Both the position numbers and the translations under genes were made by a program. A stretch of 64,000 bases of DNA from Ctenosaura bakeri (lineage: Eukaryota > Chordata > Lepidosauria > Squamata > Iguanidae): assembly GCA_948474755.1 (NCBI GenBank), contig CAOLHI010000424.1, positions 1-64,000 on the forward strand, in the 5' to 3' direction. The notes below the pieces were generated by a model. The model worked only from the letters and a program-made list of their open reading frames with translations. It was not told the DNA's origin and ran no database searches. Shown here piece after piece: positions 1-12,235 of this stretch; the stretch's first letter is position 1; every line of letters begins with the position of its first letter.

Positions 1-117
1 ACTTTATGTTGGACTTTATTTATGACTCCTTGCTTACTGCCTGGAAGTAAGTAACAAGCTGGGAAATATTCAGTTTGTTTTGTTTGGTTTATCAGCTGTG
101 CTAGGACTGAGATAAGA

Positions 118-318
118 CAGTAGTGATTGCTGAACATTCAGTGGTGTGAGTGGGGGTTGAACTTACTTTCCTAGCCTAAAATTGACTCCTCAGTTGTGCT
201 TTTAGGCCAACTACCAAAATCATCAGTAACCTCCTTATTTTGAAACAGAGGAGCTGCGAATACCTGAAGAACTCTGCTGGATTATGAGAAGGAATGCCCA
301 TTCCTAGGTGCCTAGAAT
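118..318. repeat. Dispersed repeat, copy A of a pair
   Basis: This roughly 200-base stretch is clearly similar to 31158-31350, sharing blocks such as tgactcctcagttgtgcttt and gaagaactctgctggattat. Both copies are followed by a truncated member of the same palindromic MITE family, so this is either a shared ancestral repeat or an old local duplication. No coding potential is visible. Confidence 0.75.
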
Positions 319-326
319 TGCACTTA

Positions 327-485
327 GGTCATTTCCGCACTATACTGTTATAGTGCTATTATTCCATTTTCAACATCCTGTGGAATTCTGGGGTTTGTAA
401 TTTACTGAGGTCAAAAAACTCTCTGGCTGAGAATTCTAAATGCCCCTCCCTAAACTGCAAACCCCAGGATTCCATGCTGGGTTTT
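327..485. mobile_element. Palindromic MITE, truncated (Harbinger-like)
   Basis: It starts with a terminus like ggtcatttccgcac and the typical body of this family (tatagtgctattattccattttcaac, then tctggctgagaattctaa). The second half of the palindrome is missing. Other members are at 7349, 11563, 13904, 31643, 46070, 56280, 60670 and 63284. Confidence 0.7.
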
Positions 486-669
486 CTCCTCCAGTTTCAG
501 ACTTCCCTCTGATCACAGAAATAGAGACCAACAAGGCTATGGCTCTAAGAAATACCCTGTAAGAGAACATACAATTAACAAAACATGACTTCAAGAATAC
601 AAGAATAGAAAATAAATGTTAAATGTCATTATACAGGCATTGCACATCTTATCAGGTCAAGGCAAATCA

Positions 670-1490
670 AGCAGATTGTTACCCCACTGGAAAACTCTGT
701 CCCAGGGTCTACAATTTTGATATTAAAATATGATTCCATGTGCCTGAGAGGTCACCCGGATGAGCACGTAGGCAGCAAGAGTCGAATGATTGAAAACCAG
801 GTCAGGCCAGTAAGATCCCCCGTCACATAGCTCCAGGAGACCTCAAACTGTGCAAACCCACAGTAGACAAAGGGTCCTCAGCCCCTGAGAAGCCGACTTG
901 AGGGGATTAGCATGTTTGCCCCAAGTTGAGCACCGATAGCAATAAAATCCTATCAAGCAAGGACCATTTACATAAAGTCCCACCACAACCCAATGCAGCC
1001 AAAGATCCTGAGATTTTGTCAACACCTTGTAATCTCATCATGCAAAGGAAGATACTATTGTGGAGCTTCTTTCTTGCTGCAACACTCATTGTTCTCCCTG
1101 GGGAAGGATTAGCCCTCCAGGTACTTTTCCCCCTACAAATAGTCCCAGTTTTTGAGAGTTTCTTTGGATCACTCCCGGTCATCCCAGTAGACTGTTTCTC
1201 CAGCCGTTGAGTAATCCCCTCAGCCGTCTCCGTGCTGAGCCTCACTTCTCCGCTGTTTTTCCTGGACCAAGGACTTCAGGAAAAGGTGCAGTATTACCCC
1301 AGCTACAACCCCTTCACTATTCTCCTATCCAGTTTCCTCTCTTTTGCTTTTTAATAGGTCTTGAGTGAGTGTGTGAGTGAGTGCGTTGGTGCGTGAGACT
1401 TTCATTCAATAAAATCATTTTATTGGACATCTTTGTTTGGTTTTTGGTTTGGCTTGACCCTGTAATAACTGGGTAAAGAGACCCCGCTAG
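670..1490 (+). mobile_element. Possible solo LTR of an old retroelement
   Basis: The stretch opens with tgttacccca and runs to a region with a poly(A) signal (caataaaatc near 1406), a GT-rich tract, and ...actgggtaaagag, which is loosely inverse to the start. This resembles a U3-R-U5 layout. No clear target duplication, primer binding site or internal coding region is seen. A short frame at 1041-1210 begins with a hydrophobic, signal-like stretch but has no recognisable continuation. Confidence 0.3.
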
Positions 1491-2239
1491 GTTATCCTGC
1501 CTCTAGCATTGCTATTGCTCGTGCTCTGGCTAGTTTCCATTCCCCATCACGTGGAGCACATTGAGGTGTCCCCCAAGGAACCCCAGAAATCAAGGTAACA
1601 AGATTCTATAATGTCCTACATACTTACCTGAAGACCTTTCAACAGCAAAAGATCCAGGCTTCTCCATCTAGTGATGTAGAGGTCTACATACTGTCAGGAG
1701 AGAAAGCACAGATAACACTCACATAGGCAATTGTAGCCCTATTCCCTTGTTACTCAACTTGATTTCTATAGCACATGGACAGAAGAATGTTGCACCACAG
1801 TCCCTTCCATTATCTTTTTCTTCCAATAGAAAGTAATGTGTCTGCAGAGAGGAAGTTGATTCCTGGAAAATCCAAAGACCTTGGAATCCAGGACATTCTG
1901 CAGACAAATTATTTTCTACCTGAGGAAATTGGCAGTAGAGGGTTGTAAGGCTTGACACTTGTACAGCTTGTGCAATATGAAGAAACCAGAATGAATAATT
2001 AAAAAATAAAGAAAAGAAAAGAAAAAGAAAATGTATTTTGTTTCCTCTGTATCCCTGAAAACAAACCCTTTGCCTTTGGGAGATGGGCTCCCTGCTCTTT
2101 GGCAAGACACATCTTCTTGAGGTAAATAAGAAAATAGAGTACTATATAGTTTCAGAAGAGTTGGCACATTGTATCCAGACAGAGCTCTAAAAAGGGCACA
2201 TGCTTCATGGAGGCAGGCAGGGAGAGAGAAAGAGCAGAT
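1491..2239. other. No recognisable gene
   Basis: AT-rich non-coding sequence. The open frames on the minus strand are short and low in complexity (a Phe-rich stretch from an A-rich tract near 2000-2035). I see no splice-bounded exon or family motif. Confidence 0.5.
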
Positions 2240-3260
2240 GAGATGAGAATGCTTCAGAAAGTTATCATCTAATTACAATGGCTAATCAAGATTATGAAAG
2301 TTGTGCAAAATCTTAGCTAAGAGATTTGAAAAATCTTTACCAGATTTAATAAAGGAGCACCCATATGGCTTTATAAAAGGAAGAAGAACAGCTGATCTTA
2401 TCCAACATATAGTAAACGTAATTTATAATGCTAAACAAAATAAAAAGAATGTTGAGATTATAAAATTAGACGTGTACAAAGTGTTTGATTCAATAAATCA
2501 TACATGTTTATATAAAGTATTAAAGGGTTTGGGTTAGCAATGAAATTTAGAGAGAGTGTATAAAGATAATTTGGCACAAATTAACATTAATGGAAATAAC
2601 TCCAGGAAAATTCAAATAGAGAATGGCACAAAACAAGATCGCCCATTCTCCCCTTTATTATTTATAATGGCAGTGGAACCTTTTGCTAATGATATGAGGA
2701 TGGAAAAAATGATGAAAGGATAGAAAATTGGAAAGGAAAGGATAAAAATTAATTTATTTGCAGATAATGTATTAATTGTAAGAGAACAGCCACGTCAGAC
2801 AATTCAAAACTATTTGATAAAGATTTTGAAAGATCTCAGGCCTTAAAATAAGCATGGAAAAATCAGAAATAGTGCTTATAAATGCACATTGGGATGAGCA
2901 AAAGAAAATACAGAAAATAACTGGCTTGAAGTTAGGAATTAAGAAAAATGAGATACTTAAGAGTAAATATAATGACCAACATAAAAAGCATGGTTCAAGG
3001 AAATTATAATCAATTATGGAGGAATATAAATAAGCAAGTAAGTAAAGACACACCAAAAAAATGCATGAATATATTAACCAGGATTAGAACTTTCAAGATG
3101 ATGATTCTCCCTAATATTTTATACCTATTCCAAACTGTTCCTGAAGTAATTCCAATAAAAATAATAAGAAAATGGGGCAGGAAAATTAAGGAATGAATTT
3201 CATGAAATAAAAAGTCAAAGATTTCAAATACATTACTTCATACATATCAAGAAAATGGGG
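2240..3260 (+). mobile_element. L1 LINE fragment (reverse transcriptase)
   Basis: Translation of 2300-2536 reads as the fingers/palm part of an L1-type reverse transcriptase: ILAKRFEKSLPDLI, then GFIKGRRTADLI, then IIKLDVYKVFDSIN, which corresponds to the LDAEKAFD region. At about 2630-2690 another frame gives the counterpart of the QGCPLSPLLF block. Several in-frame stops and frameshifts separate the pieces, and the thumb region follows to about 3200. This is an inactive relic in a TA-rich context. Confidence 0.85.
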
Positions 3261-6205
3261 GTCGGAGACTCCTCTGACTGGAAATATTTTAAGATGCCTT
3301 CCAAACAGTTAGATTATTAGATTTGGAATATGATGAACAAAAAAGATTGGTTAGAATAGAAAAACAGCTGAGTAATATTGAGTATAAATAGTTCTTAGGC
3401 AATAAATTAAAAATGGAAAAATCCAAAATGATTAATGGCCCTTTGTGGTCACTGTGGACTACATTGGAAAAATGGGGTAAAAACTGAAGGTGGGGAAATA
3501 TAATTGACATCCTGTAGAATATTTAAATGAAAAAGGAAAAGAGAGTAGAAGGAAAGAAATAAAGAAAGGCCACATCTTGGTCTTCCAGTCATTTTCCATA
3601 CAAGATGAACCTGTGTTTCTTATACACAAGTATTCATGAGTTTTTTTTAAAAAACCTTATGTTTATATACTTTATGAAAAACACTAATTTTGATTTTTTT
3701 TTCTCTGCTAGTTACTGTGTGTGGGATAGAGTTGCTGGTTACTGCTTCAACTTCTGCCTAACACTTTTAGATACTATGCTTGAGAGATCCAATAAAACCT
3801 CTCACATTTCATGGTTTGTCCCAATCTTCACTTTTTCTAATCTCACTCTTCCCAATCCTCAAGTTGAAGACATTTGTGAATTTTGGTAAATTCTTATTCA
3901 AAGTAAAATGAAATGAAATTCTCTACCCAAACCTACATTCTTTCTACTCTGAATGTTAAGAAATTTGTTGATTTGAGGAAACTCCTTGAAATGAATAGAA
4001 ACAAAATTCCCAAAACTCAGAACAAGATTATACTCACAACTGAGATTTTAGGTTCCCTCAAGAAGGAAAGACTGGGGTACAGATGACTGTTTACATGCAG
4101 AACTCCCTGCCCATGGGACAGAGATGTTTTCTGCCTCTAAATGTAAAATACCCTAAGGAGCCCAAGGGGAAAGACATAGTATTGCTGCTTAATAGTCATG
4201 TTCCCCTGTTGAATCATCAAGAAAAAAAGAACTTTTCTGATTGCTTCCCAAGAGAACTGGCTGAGGGATCTTGATTTTTAGCTTCCCTTTGGGAGCACTG
4301 TAGTCACTTTTGCTAGGAAACAAAAGAAAAAGGAATCCTCCAGTGTAGGCCATTTCCTAGGTTTATCCAAATGAAAGACAATAGGAAAACATACTGTGCT
4401 TCCTACAGGTAAGACTTCTTGCTCAGGGTACAGACCGTGGGGTTGCCTCCAAATCTCTGAAATACTGTTCCCTTGGCTTAAGTTTCTCATCCTAGAAACT
4501 GGCCAACCCACAAACAGAGCCAGGTAGGTGACTTCCATCCCATCCTATGTTCTGCTGACGAGTTTTGAAAAGGAGGTGCTCAAAATTTTGGTCCCCTCTC
4601 CAGTTCTATCTGGAACTACTGCATCTGTTCCCACTAAAGAGGGAGGCTGATTATTAAGGAATACTAACCTCAACTAGAGTCAAAAGGGAGTGTCCCATTC
4701 ATTCCTTGTAAGTGGCTTGGATAAGGACAGAGAGAGGGAGGGAGGGAAGGAAGGAAGAGGGAGGCATAATTATAGCTTTTCAAAAGAGAATTAGACATCT
4801 TCTCAATAGTGATTAAAATACCTATAATGTGCCCTAATGGAAGGAAAACTATCGTCTGGGATGAAAATGGGCTGTTTAAGTGACAGCACTTTAAATTTAA
4901 GTCAGTGACTTGAAGGCACCTCATATATGGTGGTCTCGTGAAAAGACAGCTTTGAGGAAAAACCTATAGTGTATTGCCAAGTTCTCACAAAATCTGAGCA
5001 GAGATTTTTCTGATGATTAAAATATGTGGTTCGCAGAATCTAGGACGGTTAGATATTTTGTCATTAATAAACCACTTTTCTTTCACAAAGGGACAGTTCA
5101 GATTTATAAAGAACATGGGTTCTGTTATTTTTCTTAAGTCCTTCAATTATTTGAAAATAATAATAAAAATTAACAGAATAGAAAAACAAACATATTTTAA
5201 GTCTAAAGTGAGAGAAAAGGCAAACAGACAACAACATTTGCTGTGGCATCAATTTTGCTTCCACATAGGATAGTTTTCATTGGCATAATAGTATTGTTAA
5301 ACCATATTATATAACATTTAGTGTGCTATGTGTGTTCATATGTTCTCAAAGCCAATGACTGATCTTTAGTTGTAAAGACAACAGCCTTCCTTGGGAAACA
5401 AAGCTTGGGCTCCATTCAAGGTCTGGTGATTTTCAATGATTTAATTTAGTTTATCCTTCCACCACCTCCCCTGCCAATTGGTAGATCTCCCATTTGGGTT
5501 TGCCATTCTAGCCCTCGGCTCTAGGTATTCTTATGACTCTGTTATATTCGCCATATACACAGATTCCATTTGACGTTTTTCTGTAGTTACCAGTTAAGTT
5601 TGCAAAGACATCTGTTGAGAATGACAGAAAGGAAAAACAAACCTGATCTGAAATTAGAAAAAGTCATTAAACAGAATTTCACAGTATAGCCTTCTTTAAT
5701 ACACAAGGTTTCTTCTGCTGAAACAATCTTTACCTGAAATTAAAAGTGCTTAGTTCTTGGGACAACTCTGAGATCATAAAAATGCTCTCTATCTTATTTT
5801 AAAGGCTTCAAACGGTCAGTTTGTTCACTTGAGTGCAAGGCATTTGTGTGACTGCAGATGATTAATTCAAGCTTCTTTTCTAGAGACTGTGGCTTGATGC
5901 CATACTTGGCTTCCCATTTAATGCATTTTCCACAGTCATGACTGTACCTGAATTTGTCAAAATCAACACATGGTTTTACTGAACTGCTTCTCATATTACA
6001 TACTTGATCCATACCATGAAAATGTTGGGCATACCTGTACATTGTTTGATATGTGTATCTAAAATATGCAGTACCTGATGAAAAGAAAGATCAAGTGCAT
6101 GGATATTTGAAGATGATGTGTGTACGGAACATAATGCTCTAGAACTCCCTGCCAAGGAATGCTTAACTGGTATTTTCGTTCAGCCAGGCCTTTGGCATTT
6201 CAGCT
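3261..6205. other. No recognisable gene; unclassified sequence
   Basis: AT-rich sequence with a (GGGA/GGAA)n stretch near 4737-4760. No open frame carries a family motif. The part up to about 3560 may be the tail of the L1 fragment. Confidence 0.45.
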
Positions 6206-6370
6206 GGGCCACTGTTGAAAAAGGTTTAATTAGTAATTGCCATATCCAGTATCTTCAACAACCATTCATCTACTGATAGTACCTCTTCTGATTTCCATTT
6301 TTTCACAAATAACAATCTAGCTGCCGCAGTCATATAGAAAATACGTCTTCCAAAATTTTCGCCTACTTTA
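6206..6370 (-). mobile_element. L1 LINE fragment, C-terminal end of ORF2
   Basis: Read on the minus strand, this contains a frame with the L1 ORF2 C-terminal pattern: a Tyr-x-x-x-Ala-Ala-Arg-Leu-Leu block, then Lys-Lys-Trp-Lys, then a Asp-Glu-Trp block. Surrounding sequence has no open frame. It is a short, decayed remnant. Confidence 0.6.
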
Positions 6371-6892
6371 CCATTAGCCATAGCAAGAAGATACATTTGT
6401 TAAGAGATGGTTCTATAGATAATTATTGAAAAACTTGGGATCCAATGATTAATTTTCTCAGAAACAATTATTCTGAAACAACAGTAGTTGGCTTCTCTGA
6501 TTAAAAATTATACACACACACACATACACACATATATAAGAATATAAGATTTGTGATAGAATTAGATAAGAATTATGAAAATGTTCAAGGATCTTGAATT
6601 ATATAGCTTAAGAAATAACCAAAGACACTTGGGGGAAGTTGTTGTTGTTTTTTGGATTTGTATAAGTTTACTGACTTTGTTGTTTTTTTTCTTTTCCTTT
6701 CCTTTTTTTTTTTTTTGTCCTAATTTATATAAACTAAGTTTTATTATTGGTAACTTCTCTCAAATACAAAAAGACTTTAAAAAGTTTAATTAGTTGGCTG
6801 TGAGTTTTCTTAGTTAATATATTTTATTAACTATTAAGTTTTACTGACATTTGGTTTTAGTTGAATTTTATTTCTCTGTGCCACCTTGACTG

Positions 6893-6895
<3 letters not shown>

Positions 6896-6924
<29 letters not shown>
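6896..6924. repeat. (TG)n microsatellite
   Basis: About fourteen uninterrupted TG units. A shorter CA-rich tract lies at 6511-6536. Confidence 0.95.
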
Positions 6925-6926
<2 letters not shown>

Positions 6927-6989
6927 AGCAGAAGGGCAAGATGCAAATCTAAGCAAACAAATCACTGGTCAACTTACAGCAAACCTATT

Positions 6990-7078
6990 ATTTTTGTAGA
7001 GTTTTCTTAAGCAAGGAATACTCAGAGGTGATTTTTCCAGTTCTCTCCTCTCAAATATTACCCTTTGGCTTGGTGCTG
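6990..7078 (-). mobile_element. SINE body fragment
   Basis: The segment with ttttcttaagcaaggaatac and agaggtgatttttccagtt matches the body of the 5S-headed SINE at 8695-8945, without the 5S head. Confidence 0.6.
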
Positions 7079-7348
7079 GAGGAAACAGACATCAGTGCCA
7101 ACTGGGGAAGGCATGCCAGACATGGGGTGCCACAGCAGAGAAATAGGACCCAGACTGTGTTTATAGGATAGAAAATTTCATTTCAGTGCAGAAGCAAGAT
7201 CAGAAGACCCCATCCTTCCAGGTTGATACTTCACATATTTTTAAGAACTGCCAAGAATCAGGCTCAGGTCCCTGTTCAGTCATGAAGTTCTTCTGTGTAA
7301 AATGCCAAGAGTGGTGGTGGCTGGGATCATTGCGATTTCCTGAATGGG

Positions 7349-7545
7349 AACCCTTTCATACTATATGATTATAGCACCATGATTCCATCTTAATTGCCAT
7401 GGCTGTGTCCTACAGAGTCTTGGAGTTCATGGTTTGGTGCTGCACTAGAGCTCTCCAGCTGATAATTTTAAATTATGGATCTCGGGATTCCATAGGATGC
7501 CCCCATGGCAGTTATAGTGGAATCATAGTGCTATAACCACAGTGG
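7349..7545. mobile_element. Palindromic MITE, diverged
   Basis: Inverted halves share tatgattatagcaccatgattcca and, inversely, tggaatcatagtgctataac. The ends are degraded. The centre matches the common family body (gagctctccagctgataatt). Confidence 0.65.
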
Positions 7546-8694
7546 TGAGGCTTGGAGTATGTGGAAAGGGGGGTAGGGGCACTGTGCGCGGGGGAGTGGC
7601 TGCGGTGCATGGAGGCACGGCCTAAGGTGTGGCCAGGACACGCAGGGGCATGGCTATGGGCCAGGACACCCCAAATACATTGCCGCACGGGGCGAATCAT
7701 CCCACTGTCCCTACGTGACTGTATAACCATGCAGTCTGAAAGGGACTCTAACTGGAAGGAAGGGAAAATCTAAATGTAATAAATACATGTAATTATAGCT
7801 GAATGACTGAGCTCGTGGGCAAACCTACCAAACACAGACCTGATCAGGGCTTAGAATTCATAATAATTTCATCTTGGCAATTTCACATATACCGGTATTA
7901 ACAAAAACTTCTAGCTGAGGTGTCCAACTGCTTCCTCATTTACTCCCAAACACCTTGCCTGCTATAGGGAAAGTATGCTCTCTGGTGGGTAGTTTAAATA
8001 TTGCATAATATTTATTTGTTCTTATGGTATTTAGTTTACAAACACCAGAGTTATGGATTATTTTGGTTCTGTTCTCAAGAGAAAGTATTACTACTTTCTA
8101 GGTGTTTATATTAAGAACTTCCCAACATAATTTAGAGGACGGAGGGGACACAATCTAAGTTTGGCAATTTAGAATTTGCCAATATTAAGGTGGGAGGATG
8201 AGGAATTCCATTCCATAGTTCTTTTTTTCAAAGAGGAGGAAAGGCATGGTCTGAAAAACTGAAAGAAGTGTAGATGGGACCAAACTGTTGCAAATACTAT
8301 TATTTCTCTTTTTTTGTGCTTGCCAGATGCTCGTGGCGAGATCATCACTCTACTCATCTTTCTGATTAATGTGTACCTGGTGGTCAGATCTCCATTTCTT
8401 ATGCCCTGCAAGTTTTTATGGGTAGTCAGAAAATGTGTACATTGAGATCCCGACGCTTACTTTGGCTTGGTCTGTGTTAGATAAAAAGCATTTTTCCTTC
8501 ACATTGTTCCCAGTAGGATTTTTCCCTGCCCCTCCTCCTCTTTACAGGTGATTCGGATCCTTGCGAGGGCTTTGGAACATTTGGCAAAGATCTGAGGGCT
8601 ACAGTAAAGCTCCTGGATGGTGCTGTGGTCCACAGTTTTCCAAGGAAGACATCTGTTTCCTTGTGGTGCCCTTTCAGGAACCCTAGGCTTGCAG
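7546..8694. other. No recognisable gene
   Basis: Unclassified sequence with a locally GC-rich patch at about 7560-7700. The overlapping open frames there lack motifs and run on both strands, as expected for a CpG-containing repeat. Confidence 0.45.
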
Positions 8695-8945
8695 ACTTGT
8701 GCTTGTACGTGCCGTCAAGTCACCTGGTGATACATGGTGACCCCATGAATTTTATAGGGTTTTCTTAGCAAGGAATAATCAGAGGTGATTTTGCCAGTTT
8801 CTTCCTCTAAAATATAACCTACGGCACCTGGAATTCATTGGCAGTCTCCCATCCAAATACTAACCAGCACTGACCCTGCATAGCTTCTAATAGCAGATGG
8901 GATCTGGTGCTTTGTTAGGTTATTCCTGTTAGGTACTAAATCCCA
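8695..8945 (-). mobile_element. SINE with a 5S rRNA-derived head
   Basis: On the minus strand, about 8925-8815 matches the 3' half of 5S rRNA, including gaagctatgcagggtcag, then tggttagtatttggatggga, then a gactgcc block. The head is followed by a body (ggcaaaatcacctctgatta, then aaaaccct, then cttgacggca). 5S-headed SINEs are known in vertebrates. This copy has many differences from functional 5S rRNA and starts inside the gene sequence, so it is a SINE and not a 5S gene. Confidence 0.8.
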
Positions 8946-10200
8946 TTGAATCCAGTGTGCCTTGCTTCTACTTTATATGATTTTCACTCCATGTTCCTTT
9001 GTGTTTATGAGTTAGAGTAGTCCTTTTTTTGGTTTAGTTAGGCAGCATTTTTAAATAGTTGGCTATTTTTATACAACAGCTTAAAAATGGTGTGGATGGC
9101 AGGAAGTATCTTAGGAGAGACATACTTGCATCCAGCCACTCCCATTATCTTCTTTGTGCTGTTTTGCCCTAACACTGATGCAAAATTTCAGTCTCGTGAC
9201 ATTCATCTCCACACAGAACAGGATTATACAGTGCCATCCGGATTGTAATAGTATGTTACTTTAATACCAGGATAGGGAAAGTACATCTCCCGAAGGATTT
9301 TTTTTTGTTTAGTTTTGTTTTGTTCCCAAGGCAACTCACCTTATCCAAAAGATTTTTGCAAAAAGGATTGCCAAAACTGAGGGCAGGATTGATTTCAACA
9401 TCTTTTTCTCCATCTCTGGTCCAGAGGCCCAACAGAGGACCTTTTCTTTTCCAAAAAGCAGCAACCCCAGAATTCTGGTCAATTCCTATTTAAAGAGAGG
9501 TTCTTTCCTGAACCTAGACCAGTCAGAGGAGGGCAAAAGGTGGGGAAATTATCACACTTTGGTCTCCTAGGGAGCAATAGAGGACAGTTTGGAGAAAAAA
9601 TAAATAAAGAAATGTATGTTTTGTGTGTGTTGGTGTTAGAAGGGTGTTTGGCTCCCAGGTGCCCTGGGGGACATAGCTTGCCCCCAAACCTCTGACAGGG
9701 GTCTACCCATGCTTTAAAAGTAAAAATGGACAACTTCCTGCCTTGAGGAACCTAAACAGTAACACAGGGGACCCAATACAGGAAGGGTAAAAGGGAGGAA
9801 AAGTGAAGAACAGAGCAATGTGCAGTTGCTTCCTCTGTGTAAACTTTGTAGGTCATGGCCACTGAGGGGATGTGAGAAAGATGGAAGCTGTTAAGGAAGA
9901 ATTTGAAGGAACTGAGAGAGATGGTATACTGCAGGTGCCCTGGGCAGGAACCCTGAGGATGAAGAACAGCAAGTGAGAGAAAAAGAGTCTTTGGAAAGTG
10001 GTTTTGACTCAAAACACACTCAGCTTATCCAAAAGATTTTTGCAAGGTGGTATGGCAAGATCTCCATGATGACATCATGATATGAATGCAATGGACAAGT
10101 AACATTTATAAAACATTTGAAAAACATGAGCAAGGGTAGTTTTGGTAGAATCACACTACAAGGGCAAAGGGGCATTTACAATCTGTTCCTCCAAATGACA
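8946..10200. other. Upstream region of the olfactory receptor, no other gene seen
   Basis: No family-like open frame. Olfactory receptor genes commonly have non-coding 5' exons several kilobases upstream; one may lie here but I cannot place it. Confidence 0.4.
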
Positions 10201-10226
10201 ATTGTCATTCCCCTTCCTCGTAGCCA

Positions 10227-10229
10227 CAG
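10227..10229 (+). promoter_or_regulatory. Likely splice acceptor before the OR coding exon
   Basis: A pyrimidine-rich stretch (cattccccttcctcg) is followed by tag at 10221-10223 and by cacag at 10225-10229. Either could join a non-coding 5' exon to the coding exon, whose first ATG is about 25-30 bases downstream. This layout is usual for olfactory receptor genes. Confidence 0.45.
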
Positions 10230-10253
10230 GTGTTGTCTAAGGATATCATAGAA

Positions 10254-11189
10254 ATGGAGGGCAACCGCACACTACTTACCAGTTTCATCTTGGTGGGTTT
10301 CACAGCCGATCCTCTCCTGCAGATCTTCTTCTTTGTGCTGTTCCTGATCACTTATACTCTAACACTGATTGGAAACCTTGGTCTCATGACGCTGATCTAC
10401 ATGGACTCCCGCCTGCACAACCCCATGTACTTCTTTGTGGGCAGCCTCTCCTTCCTGGACATCTGGTACTCCTCAGTCTACACTCCCAGAATCTTGTCTG
10501 ATTGTGTGTCCGAGAACAAGGTCATGTCCCTTGCTGGCTGTGCAGCCCAGTTCTTCTTCTCTGCCGGCTTGGCCTACAGCGAATGCTTCCTGCTGGCTGC
10601 CATGGCGTACGACCGCTACATGGCGATTTGCAACCCCCTCCTGTATGCCACTTCCATGCCTCAGAAGCTCTGCACCCAGATGGTGATCGGATCTTTTGTA
10701 GCTGGCTTTGTCAATGCTGTTGTGCACACAGGTAACACATTCCGCCTACACTTCTGTGGGAATAACATTATCAACCACTACTTTTGTGATGCTCCACCAC
10801 TTGTGAAGATGGCCTGTGATGATACCCAGATCTATGAACTCATTGTGGCAATTGTCATTGGTTGTAACATATTGGCAGCCACTGCTCTCATCCTGGGCTC
10901 TTATGTGGGCATTGTGGCTGCCATCGTACGCATCCACTCAGCTTCAGGCCGCCGCAAAGCCTTTTCCACGTGCTCTGCCCATCTTGTTTCTGTCTCCCTC
11001 TTCTATGGCTCCATCCTCTTCATGTACTCCCGGCCCAGCTCCCAACACACTCCAAATTGGGACAAGGCAAATGCTCTGTTCTATACTGTTGTCAATCCTC
11101 TGGTCAACTCCTTGATTTACAGCTTCCGCAACAAAGATGTGAAGGAAGCTTTCAAGAAAGTCCTGGGGAAAGTCATAGCACCAAAATGA
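10254..11189 (+). CDS. Olfactory receptor, class II, OR9G-like
   Basis: A single-exon seven-transmembrane odorant receptor of 311 residues, the normal family length; it would sit in the olfactory neuron cilium membrane and signal through a Golf-type G protein. The start is the first ATG; the frame is open further upstream but without an ATG. Diagnostic blocks in order: N-glycosylation site NRT at 4-6, GNLG in TM1, PMYFF at 57-61, LSFLD at 65-69, MAYDRYMAIC at 117-126 ending TM3, KAFSTCSAHL at 235-244 in TM6, and NPLVNSLIYSFRNKDVK at 281-297 ending TM7. The LSFLDIWYSSVYTPRIL and FFSAGLAYSE blocks resemble the mammalian OR9G4 group from memory. The frame is intact with no missing key residue, so it is probably functional. 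It is the only receptor gene in the window. The subfamily call is an inference. Confidence 0.95.
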   Translation: MEGNRTLLTSFILVGFTADPLLQIFFFVLFLITYTLTLIGNLGLMTLIYMDSRLHNPMYFFVGSLSFLDIWYSSVYTPRILSDCVSENKVMSLAGCAAQFFFSAGLAYSECFLLAAMAYDRYMAICNPLLYATSMPQKLCTQMVIGSFVAGFVNAVVHTGNTFRLHFCGNNIINHYFCDAPPLVKMACDDTQIYELIVAIVIGCNILAATALILGSYVGIVAAIVRIHSASGRRKAFSTCSAHLVSVSLFYGSILFMYSRPSSQHTPNWDKANALFYTVVNPLVNSLIYSFRNKDVKEAFKKVLGKVIAPK

Positions 11190-11562
11190 ATGGCACTTCT
11201 CCCTCTGCCCGCACAATGCAGATTACGGATAATGGGGATGAAGCACTATTCTGTGGTGTCCTCCTTTATTATTCTCTCATAAAGGACAGGGGACCAAACT
11301 GATGGCTCCAGGACCCTGCTACACGTTAGTCACTCAAGCTTTCAATACCCATCATCTTCCTTAAGCAGTGTCTCTCTCACTCACTGTCCTATTAATTCCC
11401 AGCAGTATCAGTCAAGTTGTGCTATAGGAGATTAGAAACAAGGCTGAAAGAAGCATAATTATTTTGAAACCATTGCACATGAAGCTAGCCCTACCATTAG
11501 ACAGACTAGGGCAACTGACTCAGGCTCCCGATGTAAAGTGGCAGTAAAGTACTGGAAGCTCT
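11190..11562. other. 3' flank of the olfactory receptor
   Basis: Presumed 3' untranslated region and flank. No gene or repeat recognised before the MITE at 11563. Confidence 0.45.
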
Positions 11563-11764
11563 GGCCATTTCTGCACTACAGAGTTAAAGTGCTGCTATTC
11601 CACTTTCAACCTCCTGTGGGATTCTGGGGTTTGTAGTTTACTGAGGCCAAAGAGCTCTCTGGCTAAGAATTCTAAGTGCCCCTCCCTGAACTACAAACTC
11701 CAGGATTCCATAGGAGGTTGAAAGTGGAATAGCAGCACTTTAACACTGTAGTGCAGAAACGGTC
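11563..11764. mobile_element. Palindromic MITE, full length
   Basis: A near-perfect inverted repeat: the left half has ggccatttctgcactacag and gtgctgctattccactttca, the right half repeats these inversely and ends near gtgcagaaacggtc. It is about 202 bases with no coding capacity and is the best preserved member for defining the family. Confidence 0.85.
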
Positions 11765-12124
11765 AAAGCCAGGGTGCTGAATAAGCTTTTCTGAACCATC
11801 AAGTTAGCCTGCTGTCCTGAGATATGGGGGATGACACTATGTCATTGGCAGTGTTGTTGATGCAAGATTCAGCTGTCATTCTAATCAGTTTATGGATGTG
11901 AAATAGGAAGGGATATCATTTTGTTTGCTTCACGCAGGAAATACTAGGCCAGTTCGGACTACAGTATAATCAGGAACATCAAGAAAACATCGTGCCTCTT
12001 GGAAAAGACTGATCATGGCCCACTGTAAGAGAAAATGTAATACTTTCAGGTTCACAGATGGAGACTGGTAGTAAATTTAAAACCTCGAAGTTCATTTAGA
12101 AAGATCTAGTGCTGAGCAGAGTCT
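11765..12124. other. No recognisable gene
   Basis: Unclassified sequence. Confidence 0.4.
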
Positions 12125-12235
12125 GGCAGGCATGCCCAGAGTGTACTGGCTTTTACCTAGTCTCATATTTAGACTTTGTAAGCCACCTTGGGGCACATGA
12201 TGGGAGAAAGCTGGCATATAAATAAAATAAGCATA
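12125..12235 (+). mobile_element. LINE tail, L2-like 3' end
   Basis: Contains ctttgtaagccaccttgggg and ends gcatataaataaaataagc, the form of the 3' tails of reptilian L2-type LINEs. Only the tail is present. Confidence 0.55.

Noticed and set aside
926..1210. 94-codon frame with a hydrophobic, signal-peptide-like stretch
   Set aside because: It lies in the presumed LTR, lacks a homologous continuation or splice context, and shows no family motif.
8815..8925. Possible functional 5S rRNA gene
   Set aside because: Too many differences and the 5' portion is missing; it is joined to a SINE body.
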